Of a stretch of 64,000 bases of DNA, positions 1-11,888 are shown one piece after another. Below the pieces are notes generated by a model that was not told the origin of the DNA, made no database searches, and saw only the letters and a list, made by a program, of their open reading frames with translations. Origin of the DNA: Onchidella celtica (Eukaryota > Mollusca > Gastropoda > Systellommatophora > Onchidiidae); assembly GCA_963931925.1 (NCBI GenBank), contig OZ007570.1, positions 52,089,872-52,153,871 on the forward strand, read 5' to 3'. Positions within the stretch are counted from its first letter, which is position 1; each line of letters begins with the position of its first letter. The position numbers and the translations under genes were made by a program.

Positions 1-2200
1 TATAAATAGCGTCATAGTTATCCATTTAATAAAAAATTATTTGTAAACGTGATTATCTACCTTTCTCCCCATGTCACCAGCTTGATTTCCTTGCCACAAA
101 CCGGAAACGGGAATCGATACCACTATTTATCCGAGTAAATCTATTAATACCACTGTGTACTTCCCTTTTGTGTCAAATTCTTCATTACTTATGCTTTCCA
201 AATACCTGCTGCAGACTTTTTTTTTTTTTCTGACAACACTTAAAAGTGTAAAATCCATTGGGGAATGAAAATGTCACAACACTTTGGTTTTCTAAATTAC
301 AAAACAACTAATTTTAAGAAACAAATTCGATACCAAAACAAACTATCCATCACCCAAGAGGGGGCTCACACATCACTTTATCTGCTCGAACTTAAAATTG
401 CCAATAGAACACACAGATATCCATATTATCAGGTGGACTTGACCAAATAAATGAAACATAACAAGAAATACAGTCCAATCCACTTATCTCGACGTGGCTT
501 TTGTCAACATTCTGGGTGACTCGACACAATGTTTAAGTCCCAACCTGTCCCTTTTTTAATGTTACTAAATATTTCCCTGTAACTTGACGTGTTATTCCAT
601 TCTTTTCTCTTATATCGACACATTTTTCCCTGACCAGAGCACAACAAGTGCACTAGATCTACTACTGTGCTACCGAAAATGCCTATGCAGCTCCCCACAT
701 ATAAGGCCTCTTTATTTCTTTTTGCGGCCCTGACAGGGAGGAGGTGATTTGACACAGAGGATGATGACCCTTGGCTTCAATAATGCGAATGTGGAGTGCC
801 ATGCATAAGCGCAAGGCAATAAAAGTACAGATTACCTGTACTACAGACTTTTTTTTCACAAAATATTCGTGCCTCATTGATACTAGGCCTTAACCTAGAT
901 CTTTTGGTTAACCGCCGTACTGTGTGTGTAATGGCATCATCACTTCTGAAGAAACAGTCAGGTCGAGATTAAAAAGAAATAGTAAATCACTGCGCATTTG
1001 ATGTATAGCTATAGCATTTCGCCGATATCGGCAGATCTTTGCCATGCAGCTGCTCAACACAACAATGATATTGGAGGAATGGGTGACAGTTTGCTGATAG
1101 TTAAAAGAAAAAGGGACAAAATTGCGTTATTTATTGGACACTTTTTCCCATAATGGTGATGTTTGATCTTCTTTCCCCCTTCTATTTTGTCTTTCCTTTT
1201 TACTGAACGCAAGTCAGATGGTCCCTCTGATGTCGAGATATTAGGATTGCACTGACTGACATTTATCTGCATCTGTCCGAACACAGGAACTAGATCAAAA
1301 TCATTAATTTTCAGACACTCCAAGATATTGAATACAGGGAAGAAAATTTAAGGAGAATGATCTAGAACGTATAATTACGAAATATGAAAATTACAAAATC
1401 ATTTGAGGGAAAGAAAAGCCTTTTACAAATTGGACAAAAATATAATAAACACGACGAACTTCATTAGTGTCCTTTGGCATTCATATAAAGAAAAAACACA
1501 TGGATATTATAGTGGGTTAGTGATTTCTTCATTCTCTTAGTTTTTCTTTTTAAACAACTTACAAAGAAATTCAGGAGAAAGAGGAGCCTCTTGCATACTG
1601 GACATTAAGAAAACAGAAACGAGGAACTTCCATTGAGTGTTTGGCATTCATCCAACAAACGACAGTGGACAATAAAATGAATCAGTGATTTCCCTTTGCT
1701 CTTTTTTCCTGTTTTCAAACTCTCCCTCAGTTTGTGGTGAACGTTGCTGACTTAGATAGGCATCACCAAGAGAAAGTTGTTCACCACATGTCACTCGCCA
1801 CTCGCTATGGACTGAAGGTTGCATGTTAATTTCCATTCGTCACTTGTCCAGAGTTTTTCATCACAGGTCAGCACTTGCCATACATGATTAGCTTTATGAC
1901 AAAAGTCACACACCATTCGACTTCAAACGTGTCACATAGAAAAGGTCGCATGCTATATCCCACTTGCTAAAATGGTGAAGAACATGGCAGACAGTGCCAC
2001 AGTAATTTTCATCTGGTGGTTATCTCAAAGGTATAATCAACGAAGAAATAGATGGCCTTGTTCAATGTATGTGTGACCAAAATATGCAAGCCGTGAAATT
2101 GAAGCAGAATTCCATACTTACTTAAAGAAATTATAAGAGATGATGTAATGTTTTTCCATCTGTATGTCTTGGCTCTTTTAGATGTAAACGAAATGATTTT
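1..2200. other. Repeat-poor non-coding stretch
   Basis: AT-rich sequence with scattered homopolymer runs. All open frames are under 100 codons and show no recognisable domain, and I could not chain any of them by splice sites. I see no RNA gene. It could be intergenic or the intron of a gene whose exons lie to the left. Confidence 0.5.
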
Positions 2201-2214
2201 CTTTGATAAGACAG

Positions 2215-2385
2215 GTCAACAATGTGCTGGCATCTGTCTCTTGTTCTTCGAGAGTTCCTTCACCCACACATTCTGTTGGCAGTTCATCAGTCACCATGTT
2301 TGTTGACAAAAAAGACCAACACACCTCTGACAGGATGAATGAAAGACAAAAAAAAAATAAACTTAAATCATTCCGTGACAAGTGA
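2215..2385 (+). CDS. Possible terminal exon of an unidentified gene
   Basis: A pyrimidine-containing stretch ends in ACAG at 2211-2214. An open frame of 56 codons follows and stops at 2383-2385. The predicted peptide is Ser/Thr-rich (SSRVPSPTHSVGSSS), then strongly basic and charged near its end (NERQKKNKLKSFRDK), so it looks less random than its neighbours. No family was recognised and no upstream exon was found in the preceding 2.2 kb. It may equally be a chance frame. Confidence 0.2.
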   Translation, partial: VNNVLASVSCSSRVPSPTHSVGSSSVTMFVDKKDQHTSDRMNERQKKNKLKSFRDK

Positions 2386-2689
2386 CTTACCCATGACATA
2401 TATATATACATGCAGACAGTGGCATGTGTGACTTTGTAGTTTGTGGTTGTGGCCAGCGACAAATGACCAGTAACTTTTTATATGTGACTGGCTTTCTGCA
2501 AGGCTTGTAACTGGCACCAAGTGGATGTTCCTTTTTCTGTATGACTGCATTCGTGTACTGAAATGCCTTCACTGAATTTAAGTCATCTAAAATAACAAAT
2601 GGCATGAAGCAACTGGTGAGCAACTTTCTCTGTCTAGCACCTACACTTGTAAGACCACTGTTTCACTGATCAAATCTCTTGGCTATTTG

Positions 2690-4290
2690 GAATGATATGT
2701 CAAACATCAATCAGAATACGACTTTGTTCTGACTTAAATCCAGTATAGGAATGATGTCATCTTTTCTACATCAATCTGATGTAGGAATTCTACATAGGAG
2801 TGACATCAAGTTTGCATGTTGGAATGGCCTCGTTCTGAAGTTGGCAATCCAAGTAGAATACGACTTAGCTCCAACTTAAATATGACACAGGAAAGATGTC
2901 ATTTTTACTACATCAATCTGATGTAGGAATTCTATGCAGGTTGATATCAAGATTCTAGGAATGGCATCATTCCGATGTTGGCAATTTGATCAATACTACT
3001 CTGTTCTGACTTCAAACCGACATAGGAATGATGACATTTTTTCTACATCAATCCGATGCGGGAATTCTATGTAGACTAACATCAAGTTTGCAACTAGGTA
3101 TGATATCGTCACGATGTTGGCAATGCGATCAGAATGCGATTTTGTTCCGACTTATATGCTACCTAGGAACGTTACCTTTTTTCTATACCAATAAGTTGTA
3201 GGAATTCTATGTAGAACTGACATCGTTTGCACATTGGAATGATATTGTTCCAATATTAGTAATCCTACCAAAATATGACTTTGTTCTGACTTAAATCCTA
3301 CATAATAAGGATGTCATTTCTTTCTACCTAGGATTGACATAAATAATTAATGCTTAAACTTCAATCCAGCTTGCTGGTAAAATGTTCTTGTCCAGCAACA
3401 GAATATTTTGGCAATATAATATATTATTGACATCAAGTTTGCACCTAGGAAATGACATTTCATATTATTCTGATGTTGGCAATCTGATCAGAATACTATT
3501 TTGTTCTGACTTAAATCTGACATAAGAATGATGTCATTTTCTCTGCATCAATCCTATGTGCTATGTAGGACTGACATCAGGTTTGCACATAAGAATGATA
3601 ATTATTGTTATGATGTTGACATTCCGATCAAAATGTAACTTTATTCTGACTTAAATCTGAGATAGGATGACATAATTTTTCAATATCAATATGATATAGG
3701 AATTCTTCATAGGACTGACATCAAGTTTGTACCTAGGAATGACTTCGTTGCAATATTGACAATCTGATCAAATTACGGTGACTTAAATCCGAAACAAGAA
3801 TGATGTCATTTTTATCTACATCAATCCGATGTAGGAATTCTACATAAGATTGACATCAAGTTTGCCCCTTGGAATGACATTGTTCTGATGTGGCAATCCG
3901 ATCAGACTTATACTTTATTCAGACTTAAATCTGACTTAGGAATGACGTCATTTTCTTCTACATCAATATGATGTTGGAATTCTATGTAGGATTGACATCA
4001 GGTTTGCCATAGGCATTACAATGTTCCGATGTTGGCAATATGATCAAAATACTGCTTTGGTCCGACTTAAATCATACATAGGAATGATGTAATTTTTTTC
4101 TCAATCATTCTGATATAGGAATTCTACGCAGGACTGACACTGTTTTCACCTAGGAATGTCATCGTTCTGATGTTGACAATCGGATCAGAATACCACTTTG
4201 TTCTGACTTAAATCCTATACGTAGGGATTTTGACACTTTTCCTAGATCAATCCAACATGTCAATCCTACATAGGATTCCTTCGTTTCTGC
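2690..4290. repeat. Degenerate ~140-bp satellite array
   Basis: The phrase TTCTGACTTAAATCC and its variants recurs near 2730, 2870, 3006, 3142, 3283, 3507, 3648, 3780, 3924, 4056 and 4198. This gives about 11 units of 132-142 bp, with one longer interval caused by an inserted segment at 3342-3417. Each unit carries a GACATCAAGTTTGCACCTAG phrase, a GATGTTGGCAATCCGATCAG phrase and a near-palindromic ATGTAGGAATTCTACAT block. Units differ at many positions, so the array is old. Its internal phrases match the dispersed MITE copies at 47981-48177 and 51865-52070. Confidence 0.85.
3342..3417. repeat. 76-bp segment interrupting the satellite
   Basis: This segment begins ATAATTAATGCTTAAACTTC and ends TTTTGGCAATATA. 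It breaks the 140-bp periodicity of the surrounding array and recurs essentially unchanged at 5866-5941. The satellite phrase (GACATCAAGTTTGCACC) resumes just downstream. Confidence 0.75.
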
Positions 4291-5865
4291 GCTGGAACAT
4301 CATTTCTATGCAATAATATATAGTACGTAGTCCAAAGGAAAAGCTTATTAACCCCTGTCCCACAGTGAGTGAACTCGTCCACGTAACGCGCTGTGTGGGG
4401 ATAGCCAGCGGCCAGTCCGCCAATCATTCACATGTGGCCGATAACCTCGGCAGTCGGGTCAATCTAGTCCTTTTGAACACATATATGTATCGTGTTTACT
4501 TTAGGGCGCAATAACAACAATAATGGTGGATAAATCGTAAGTGACCCCTATGATATTTGGATAAAGTACATGTGATGAGATACAGTACGTTCTATTGTTA
4601 AGCAGAAGGCCCATAATTAAGAACTTTCTGCATTTACATGCCGTTTAACATAGGTTTGATCCGTTTCCCAAGAGCTGCATGCTTGTTTTGTTCCTCAGTC
4701 AGGCCATTCAGGTGAACAAATTATTTTTTAAGCCACAGGCACTTAATTTACTAACCACATGTATCGTGCAGTGACATTGCCTTCACCCCACTGAACTATG
4801 TAAAGGTTCCACATACTATGATGTTAGTTTTCTTAGCACACCTGTAGCAAGTGATTTGATTTTCGGCTCGTAGAGTACATATATGTCCTGAAAAGCGGTT
4901 TAATCAAAGCAAAACAATATCTCTCTAATTACCACATCAAATACAGACAATTATCAACAACAAAGTCAGTCATTTTCTCCCAGTTTTCCCTGATGAAAAA
5001 CCTACCGACAGACGCCCTTATGCAGCATGCCCTAGTATTACATCGGAATTCATCATTACAGACATAGAACAGTTTCTCAAATAGGCAGAGGGTCCCTTTC
5101 TTCTCATTTCACATGTAGATCACAACCAACATCAAAGTAAAAGTTTCCACTAGATTTTCCCCAGTTCGAACTTCAGATCGTCGGTACTATTACATGAGTA
5201 TGACGAATAGTTATGAATAGTTGCATTGTAATAAACGTAATCCGACGATACCATTTTGTTAGACATAGTAGGGGTGACAGGATAGATGAACAAGCGAAAA
5301 TAGTGTGGAAAAAAAACATGAAAAAACCCAATGTCGGGACAACCAAATAAACAAAACACAAGGGGCAGTGTTGCTATACAATATATATTGGCCTCCCGCA
5401 GGATCCGGTTTGCAATATTTAGTCTGGCCTCGCGTGTTGCGCAGGGAGGCCAATATAGTGGCCTCACGTAGGACGAGGGTTAACTTTCCCGAGATTAGGT
5501 GCCAATTTAAACTCTGATTCATCTAAGTGGCAAATTCTTCATGCTGCAAGTTTCGCAACAATGTAAATCGCAACAATGGATGAAATGGTCCACAGAAATT
5601 AGTTCCTGATTAAAAACTCTTTTTGTAAAAGTTTGATGGACGCACTAGTGTGATTACAGATTTCCAGCAACGAGAATAATTAAATTTGCATAATTGCTGT
5701 ATATTTAACACCAAGATTCCTTGCTTACATAACGAAAATTTGTTTTTAAAACACTGTCTGTGCGCCATGCTGCTGTCCGTCTTGGAAGAAATGCAGAAGA
5801 TCGATAGCTGCCAGATCTAGATCTAGAAAAGACCAAACAGCAATGCCTACTTTGTCCTAAAATAA
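4291..5865. other. Non-coding stretch with a small hairpin
   Basis: No exon, RNA gene or complete mobile element was recognised. A perfect 13-bp inverted repeat (ATATTGGCCTCCC / GGGAGGCCAATAT) lies around 5385-5458, inside a short GC-richer patch. Confidence 0.4.
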
Positions 5866-5941
5866 AATAATTAATGCTTAAACTTCAATCCAGCTTGCTG
5901 GTAAAATGTTCTTGTCCAGCAACAGAATATTTTGGCAATAT
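5866..5941. repeat. Second copy of the 76-bp segment
   Basis: Near-identical to 3342-3417, about 2.5 kb away and in the same orientation. Here it stands in unique-looking DNA rather than in the satellite, which suggests a small mobile or gene-conversion-derived unit. The ends show no clear inverted repeats. Confidence 0.7.
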
Positions 5942-7950
5942 ATTATTATATGTTGTATATTATACTATATGGGTATTTGCCGATGAATATTGCCTTGAAA
6001 AATATCCAAAGCATCTTTCTTTTCAGAATGTAATTTGTGTTGCATTTTTATCAAAATACTAAAATGCATATCAACACCAATACGCCCCAAAGTTAACGAA
6101 ACAATACTGTTGCACCGATTGTTGAAGTAAAACTGGTGGAGTGGAGCTGAAATTCAGTGGATTTATATAATAGATGCAGCTATATTTCAACTGGCCTTTC
6201 AGATGAACCACACCCAGATCACAATAAATCATATCAAGATGTCCGCATTTTTCTTTTATGCCTAGACTAAAGAGCTTAGCAGAACAACTTGATGATTTTA
6301 GAGGTGTTTGGGTTTTTTTTCCTCTTTCTTTTTAAAGTTTGATCTCCCCTCTTCCCAACCCTAGTTTTTGTTTAGTGAGTCACAAATTATACCTATCCCT
6401 TCTAACAAATGACATTTACTGTCATCTTTCTGCTAAGTCCTAGATCCTATTCTAGCATTGTATGATTGATAGTGAATGTGCTAGCTCCATTGCTGATTAA
6501 CTGCCTAATCTCGGTCATGACTCCAACAGTGCGGAGTGAATAATTAAAATGGAATGGATACTAGAACAATAAATAACACATCGCTTAGACTTTTCCTTCA
6601 TTGGCAATTTATGTATTTTATAGTCAAAGACTCCAACAAAAATTAGTATTTATATTCATGCTTCAGATTGAAAATAATAATAATAATAATCACCTGGAGA
6701 AACACTGTATACAAGCATAAAGTTATACGTCGGCAGGGTCAACAGTGCCTATCTTGTCTCTAAATCCAACACCTGTCATCAGTATTAGTGCCATTTCAGT
6801 CATATGGAAGGTTCGACACAGTGCCTGCGTCACTTTCGTTTCATAACATTATCTTCACAGTATTTTGAAACTATTAGTTGCATCCAAACTAAAACTAACG
6901 AAACAATCTGAACTACGCTTGAAAAGTATTGAGGAATTTATATGTGGAAGAGGGGGAAGCCGAGGATGAAACCCGCCGTAGTCAACAGTTCAGCATTCTG
7001 TGTGAAAATATTTAAAGTGGAGGTACAGTGGGAAGGGAGAGAGAGATGGGGTGGGGGTGGGGGAGATCAAGTAACCAAATTTAAACATATTATATGACAG
7101 GCCTATTTATTAGAAGCCATTATATATTCTCTGCGATCATTATTCATTTTGGGAGGACTTCCGAATGCGTTCCATAGCTTTTATAACGTTATTGCACGAT
7201 TTACACTATGTATTACCATGGACAAACTGGCAGTCAAGCACTCAGTCACTGGAATATTTACCTCCTCACCTTGTACAATACATACAGTCATAGATCCTCA
7301 TGGACTTCACCTTGTAACGAACGGTTTCAAAGTACTTGTAGCTTATTAAATCACTGCAGATAAAGTAATCCTTCATTGTTTGAAACACGTACCCCATCAC
7401 GTTTGCTTAGAGTATAATCCACGTGCGCAACACACCTGACTTCTTAAGGTGAAACATAGAGAATGGACGGGCATTTTACCCTTAAAGAATTCAGAAAGAC
7501 GTCCCTGAACTGCAGATATTCTGTGCAACATATTAAACAGAGTGAGCTGATAAAACGTACTTGTGAGCATGTCTTTGGGCATGTAAGGTGGGGGGGGGGG
7601 GGGGAGCTTTGTGGTAGCGGTTCAGTTTTCTCATGACACATCTTGCACTGTGGAGCTTCGCAAAAAAATCCATTCCTCTCTCACTCTCGCCTTCTCTCTC
7701 TCCCCTCCTGTCCCTCTCTCGGGTATGTAAAAAAAAAAAAGGGGGTGGGGGTGGGGCTTAATGGTGAGCAATTTAGTTTTCTCGTGACTCACCTTACACT
7801 GTGGAGCTTCGCAAATAAACCCACCTCTCTCTCTCTCCGTTCTTTCTTCCTCCCTCTCCACTGGAAAATTGTTCGGTCGGCTGTTAGCCTCCAATTTTTT
7901 TCATCTGCTTTTGTTAATAGCCCCCCCCCCCCCACAGGTTTTGCTTTATG
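5942..7950. other. Non-coding stretch with G/C homopolymers
   Basis: I see no gene. Contents include an (AAT)n tract near 6672, a G run near 7591, CT-rich segments at 7674-7720 and 7825-7858, and a C run at 7921-7933. Two related segments at about 7605-7670 and 7755-7825 share the phrase CACTGTGGAGCTTCGCAAA and form an imperfect 150-bp duplication. Confidence 0.5.
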
Positions 7951-7951
7951 G

Positions 7952-8200
7952 GTGACATAACCCTTCTGTGTCCGTGGCATAACCCTTCTGTGTCCGTGAC
8001 ATAACCCTTCTGTGTCCGTTACATAACCCTTCTGTGCCCGGCCGTGACATAATCCTTCTGTGACCGTGACATAACCCTTCTGTGTCCGTGACATAATCCT
8101 TCTGTGTCCGTGACATAACCCTTCTGTGTCCGTGACATAATCCTTCTGTATCCGTGACGTAACCCTTCTGTGTCCGTGACATAACCCTTCTGTGTCACAT
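7952..8200. repeat. 22-bp minisatellite, about 11 copies
   Basis: The unit is GACATAACCCTTCTGTGTCCGT with few substitutions (ACCC/ATCC, TGTG/TGTA); one unit is extended to GTGCCCGGCC. Because 22 is not a multiple of three, long open frames on the minus strand cycle through a repetitive peptide (GYVTDTEGLCHGHRRV). Those frames are translation artefacts of the repeat. Confidence 0.9.
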
Positions 8201-8378
8201 CTCAAGTATCCTTTTAACTCATGACTGCCAATTATTTAGAAAAGAGAAAAAATTAATCAACATATATTTTTCTGTTTTCTTTTCGTTGCCGTTCATCTAC
8301 TGCGTCAGCTGCATTAGGAGCCTCTTCACACGAGGTGATTTATAATACCAGCTTGTTTTTGTTTTTTGTGGCGCATTA

Positions 8379-8424
<46 letters not shown>

Positions 8425-8449
8425 AAGAGAGGAGAGATAGATAGATAAA

Positions 8450-8485
<36 letters not shown>

Positions 8486-8521
8486 CATAGAGAGCGAGAA
8501 GGAGAGAGAGAGAGAGAGAGA
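8379..8521. repeat. (GA)n/(GATA)n microsatellite
   Basis: Nearly pure GAGAGA interspersed with GATAGATA. On the minus strand it reads as a false Ser/Leu-rich peptide. Confidence 0.95.
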
Positions 8522-8673
8522 AACACTTCATTTTGATTTAGCTATTGTGACCCAACACCCACGATTTGTATTTTGTATCGCATTATTTTATGCTGGCTGA
8601 CCTGTGTCATGAGGAAAAAGAAAATGAAACAAATGTCTAACTAATGGTACCGGTATTAATCTTTTTAAGGAAA

Positions 8674-8940
8674 TTTGCCTTAGTGTCATTGCAGCCCAGT
8701 TACAACTGGGGCAGTCACATCGTCGCCACAGTACAGCGCTGGTCGGCGGTTGTTGTTGTTTTTTGTGGAGGGGGGTGACGGGTAGGTGGGGGGAGTGGTA
8801 GGTATAAATTTTATTTAATTTTGCCCTGTCAGCGGCCTGCTCGGCCTGCTCTTTTCGATTTCCAACTGCCAAGGTATCTTTAACGTGCACACGGGCCCTC
8901 CGAGTTTTCCGTCCTTGGTCAAGAGATGGTATATGGTCTC
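8674..8940 (+). repeat. Dispersed repeat family A, copy 1
   Basis: One of three related ~250-270-bp segments in the same orientation (the others are at 40898-41143 and 63491-63757). Shared landmarks in order are TGTCATTGCAGCCCAGTTAC, CGTCGCCACAGTACAGC, a G-rich variable patch, TTTAATTTTGCCC, GATTTCCAACTGCCAAGGTA and a GGGCCCTCCGAG-type end. The class is unknown. A SINE or a short non-autonomous element is possible, but I saw no terminal repeats. Confidence 0.75.
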
Positions 8941-8980
8941 AGTTGACATTCAGTAAATAATTCACCTTTTATATTCTACG

Positions 8981-9125
8981 AGGAGGCCGAAGGAGAGGAA
9001 GACAGAGAAGGAGATGGAAAGATAACAATAATAACACCGGTGAATGGAGTGGCCTCACACTCAGTAACTGCCTAGAGCGTTTGAGAACCAGGAGGAATGG
9101 AGGAGGCTGGTTGGGAAGTCTTCTG
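8981..9125 (+). pseudogene. LINE-type ORF2 C-terminal remnant
   Basis: Read in one frame, the sequence gives GGRRRGRQRRRWKDN, a run of Asn, then EWSGLTLSNCLE followed by Arg-rich sequence. This resembles the RGRQ(K/R)(K/R)RW-DN-EWTGL segment found after the reverse transcriptase in many invertebrate LINE-like elements. The reading degrades after that and no reverse transcriptase motif precedes it. It is probably a 5'-truncated dead copy. Confidence 0.5.
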
Positions 9126-9220
9126 TTACTGTGTTTGTACTAATATACATGTATATGTACATGTACCGGTAGTTAATGGTAGTAACTTTACGCCCCTACG
9201 GCCTTCTTCTAAGACTCCGG

Positions 9221-9255
9221 GATAGAGAGAGAGAGAGAAAGAGATAGACAGATAC

Positions 9256-9300
<45 letters not shown>

Positions 9301-9382
9301 GAGAGAGAAGGAGAGAGAGAGAGAAAAAGAGCTAGAGAAAGACAGAGAGAGAAAGAGATAGCGGTAGATAGATAGATAGATC
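9221..9382. repeat. (GA)n/(GATA)n microsatellite
   Basis: GAGAGA tract with interruptions, ending in GATAGATAGATAGATC. A second short GA tract follows at 9737-9766. Confidence 0.95.
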
Positions 9383-9519
9383 TATGGAAGTGTATATTTA
9401 GGCCGAATACGGCCCGTAGGCCTACAACCCGGTGCTGTGCTATTTGGGCCGAAGGTATTTTAGACAAGGGAGTGTCAATTGCCACCGCGGAATACGGTGT
9501 CCATTGGCGATTCAAGTGT

Positions 9520-9600
9520 GCATTGGAATGGTCAGACGGACCTGGGGGCGTGAGGGTCTAGTCAGTTTGTATCAATGGGCGGTAGTCAGATTGACTAATC
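9520..9600 (+). mobile_element. Partial hAT-type MITE
   Basis: This matches the internal half (GGAATGGTCAGACGGACCTG through GATTGACTAATC) of the complete MITE copies at 22582-22832 and 24521-24770. Both terminal repeats are missing, and the 3' boundary is a run of G. It is a truncated relic. Confidence 0.75.
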
Positions 9601-10564
9601 GGGGGGGGGGGGGGGGCTTATGACCTTGACTCCAACGAACTTTTAAAAATGATGTACATCGTTGAGTCCGAGGTGTACTGTATTTAGGCCGTATTCGGCC
9701 TAAATATACCTAGCTTAGATCTATACATAGATCTATAGACAGAGAGAGAGAGAGAGAGAGAGAGTAAAAGAGTGAAATCGGAAGAAAAAGGGAATGAAGG
9801 AGGAGATACCAATTACTAGGAGTATAAGGGGGAAATGGATGAGGAAGAGAAAAGAGGTGGAATTTACACATTTAATACAAATCAAGAATAATACGTTGTC
9901 GAAACAATAACAACAATCACAAAAGATCCATGAAGGCACAATCATTAGAAATAGCAAAAAAACACATGTATGTACGCCCTATATCTATAGTATATTAATA
10001 GTTTTTGGTGTATTACTTTGCACTGCATTTTTCGAAAATTTAACAAAAAGATTCTATCTTATTCGTAGATTGGGGTTTCTTGGTGTCTACTATTATATTT
10101 ATAGTACCGGTACTAACTGTGGAAAAGTTCCTCCAGGCTACCGTGGTCTGCCGTGGCCAAGGAGCTTAGATGAAAAGATCCGCAATGCCTAGCGTCTGCG
10201 GTTATCAGTTGGAGACAATGGGTTCGGTCTGTCTTGGGTTCAATCCCACTACGGAGTTTTTTGAAACCTAGTACTGTTCATTAATTATTACTACATGTAT
10301 TACTGATTCTAAAGGAATCATTTTGTTCCCTAAGGACTTGGCAAAATTGATGTTGTAGAGAAACTGATCTTTACTAGTGTGCTCCAGATTACCATGTGTA
10401 GGCCTACTTTTATAAATTTACATTATTCCTTTTCATTTTAAATGGGACAGTTAATTGCTAATTAGAAATAATAATGTAAATGAAAATTAAACATGTAAAT
10501 GATTTCTTTTAGTCAGTGTCAACGGAAAATTTCGTCTCTCTCTCTGTCGTGACTTACATCCTAT

Positions 10565-11888
10565 TGTCAGGATTAGGATTTGAATTGCCGTGCTAGGTCA
10601 CGCATTGTTTATTACATGGCATCATTGATTTTAGCCAGTGCAAACGTCCTTGAACTATTCCCGTGGACAGTTTGTTTTTGTAACGCTTTTCTTAGAGATG
10701 GAAAGAAAGTGGGTCAGGATAGAACGAATGGATAAATTAACAGTGACGATGCAGTTTTCGACCCCGTGGTTTGGGTGTACCTTAACAGGGAAAGACGGGG
10801 CGAATAAGGAGTGAAGAAATTCGTACATAAAACGTTTAGGGTGTAGAGACTTTGCGAAAGGTTTTGACATCCTAGGTCTGACTTTGTCTGTTACTATTAA
10901 TAGAATCTATTGGCGCTGCGAGCGGAGCTCGAAGTGGATGCACCAATCAAATTTGAGCAGTCACGTGAGTTGCAGAAGATAAGCGGGAGCATCTTTATGC
11001 TACCTCACTTCCATGTAGATCTTCCAGCTACGAAGGTCGTCGGCTAGGGGTTCAGCCAGAGAGAACCAACAGACTGTTAACGTCATGTCTATGTCCTGGA
11101 TAGACAATGAAAATAACCCACAGCTATTTTCTCCAGTTCCCTGAAATCGTTTCAGGGAACCAATCGTAAGTCCATCAAAATGATTCGAGATGATGTGAAT
11201 CTGACCCTAACTTTCCAGTAGAAGTGCGACCAAAGGAATGCAAGACCCTAAAGTTTTACTTGCAATTAAGATCTAGAAAGAGTGACTGATATACACATTT
11301 GTAAATTGTAATTTGATGTGTCTGGATGAGGCTGGGGATTGCCAGCCCATCCTAGAACAGATTAGATCTATCTTAACTACGTCAGTGTGTCTTGACGGTT
11401 TGATCCTTTATAAGCAGTTAAATGAGTTAATATTGTCGTCTGAGACATAAGGATATTATTTGTGAAGTAGTAGGCAGTCTATATTTCTGAAGATGAATAA
11501 TTACTAAGTAAACTGTGTATGAATCAGAATGATATAGAGTTTCAAATCTCTTAAGGATCTAGAGGAGATTTATAGTTATGTATTTTAGTATTTTCATTTG
11601 ATGCTGCAATGTTGTCTTTTAATATGTAAACGATAGACGAAATTGTTAGGAATTTTAAGTAATAAATTTGTGGCCCTACAAGGTCCTTGATATAACCTAC
11701 TCGAAATTGTTATTAGTGTATGTGGCATGGTATGGCAGAGTAATTTCTAAAACCTCTCGATATTTATTAAAAATGCAGTCGAACACGTAAATTTATAATT
11801 AACCATCCCCGTAAAACACGAGCACAGTAATCCCCATCTGTAACACCCTTCTTTGAACTCGTAACACTCGAGGACCCAGCTCGTAACA
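10565..11888 (+). repeat. 5' LTR
   Basis: Starts TGTCAGG and ends GTAACA. It contains a TATA-like TTTATAAG at 11407 and an AATAAA at 11661-11666, an order that fits U3-R-U5 on the plus strand. A perfect 11-bp hairpin (GTTCCCTGAAA, loop TCG, TTTCAGGGAAC) lies at 11136-11160. A 71-codon open frame on the minus strand occurs in both LTRs and has no recognised function. Confidence 0.9.

Noticed and set aside
7789-8205. 138-codon minus-strand frame with a repeating GYVTDTEGLCHGHRRV peptide
   Set aside because: It is the translation of the 22-bp minisatellite; the frame persists only because the unit lacks stops in the cycled frames.
8297-8526. Ser/Leu-rich minus-strand frames
   Set aside because: Direct translation of a GA microsatellite. 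The same applies to frames at 9126-9515 and 54345-54768.
10150-10250. tRNA-like boxes (TGGCCAAGGAG and GGTTCAATCCC)
   Set aside because: The boxes are about 85 bp apart and no cloverleaf could be drawn; at most a worn tRNA-derived SINE head.
10655-10870. 71-codon frame found twice (also 14337-14552)
   Set aside because: It recurs only because it lies in both LTRs; it is antisense to the element and has no recognised motif.
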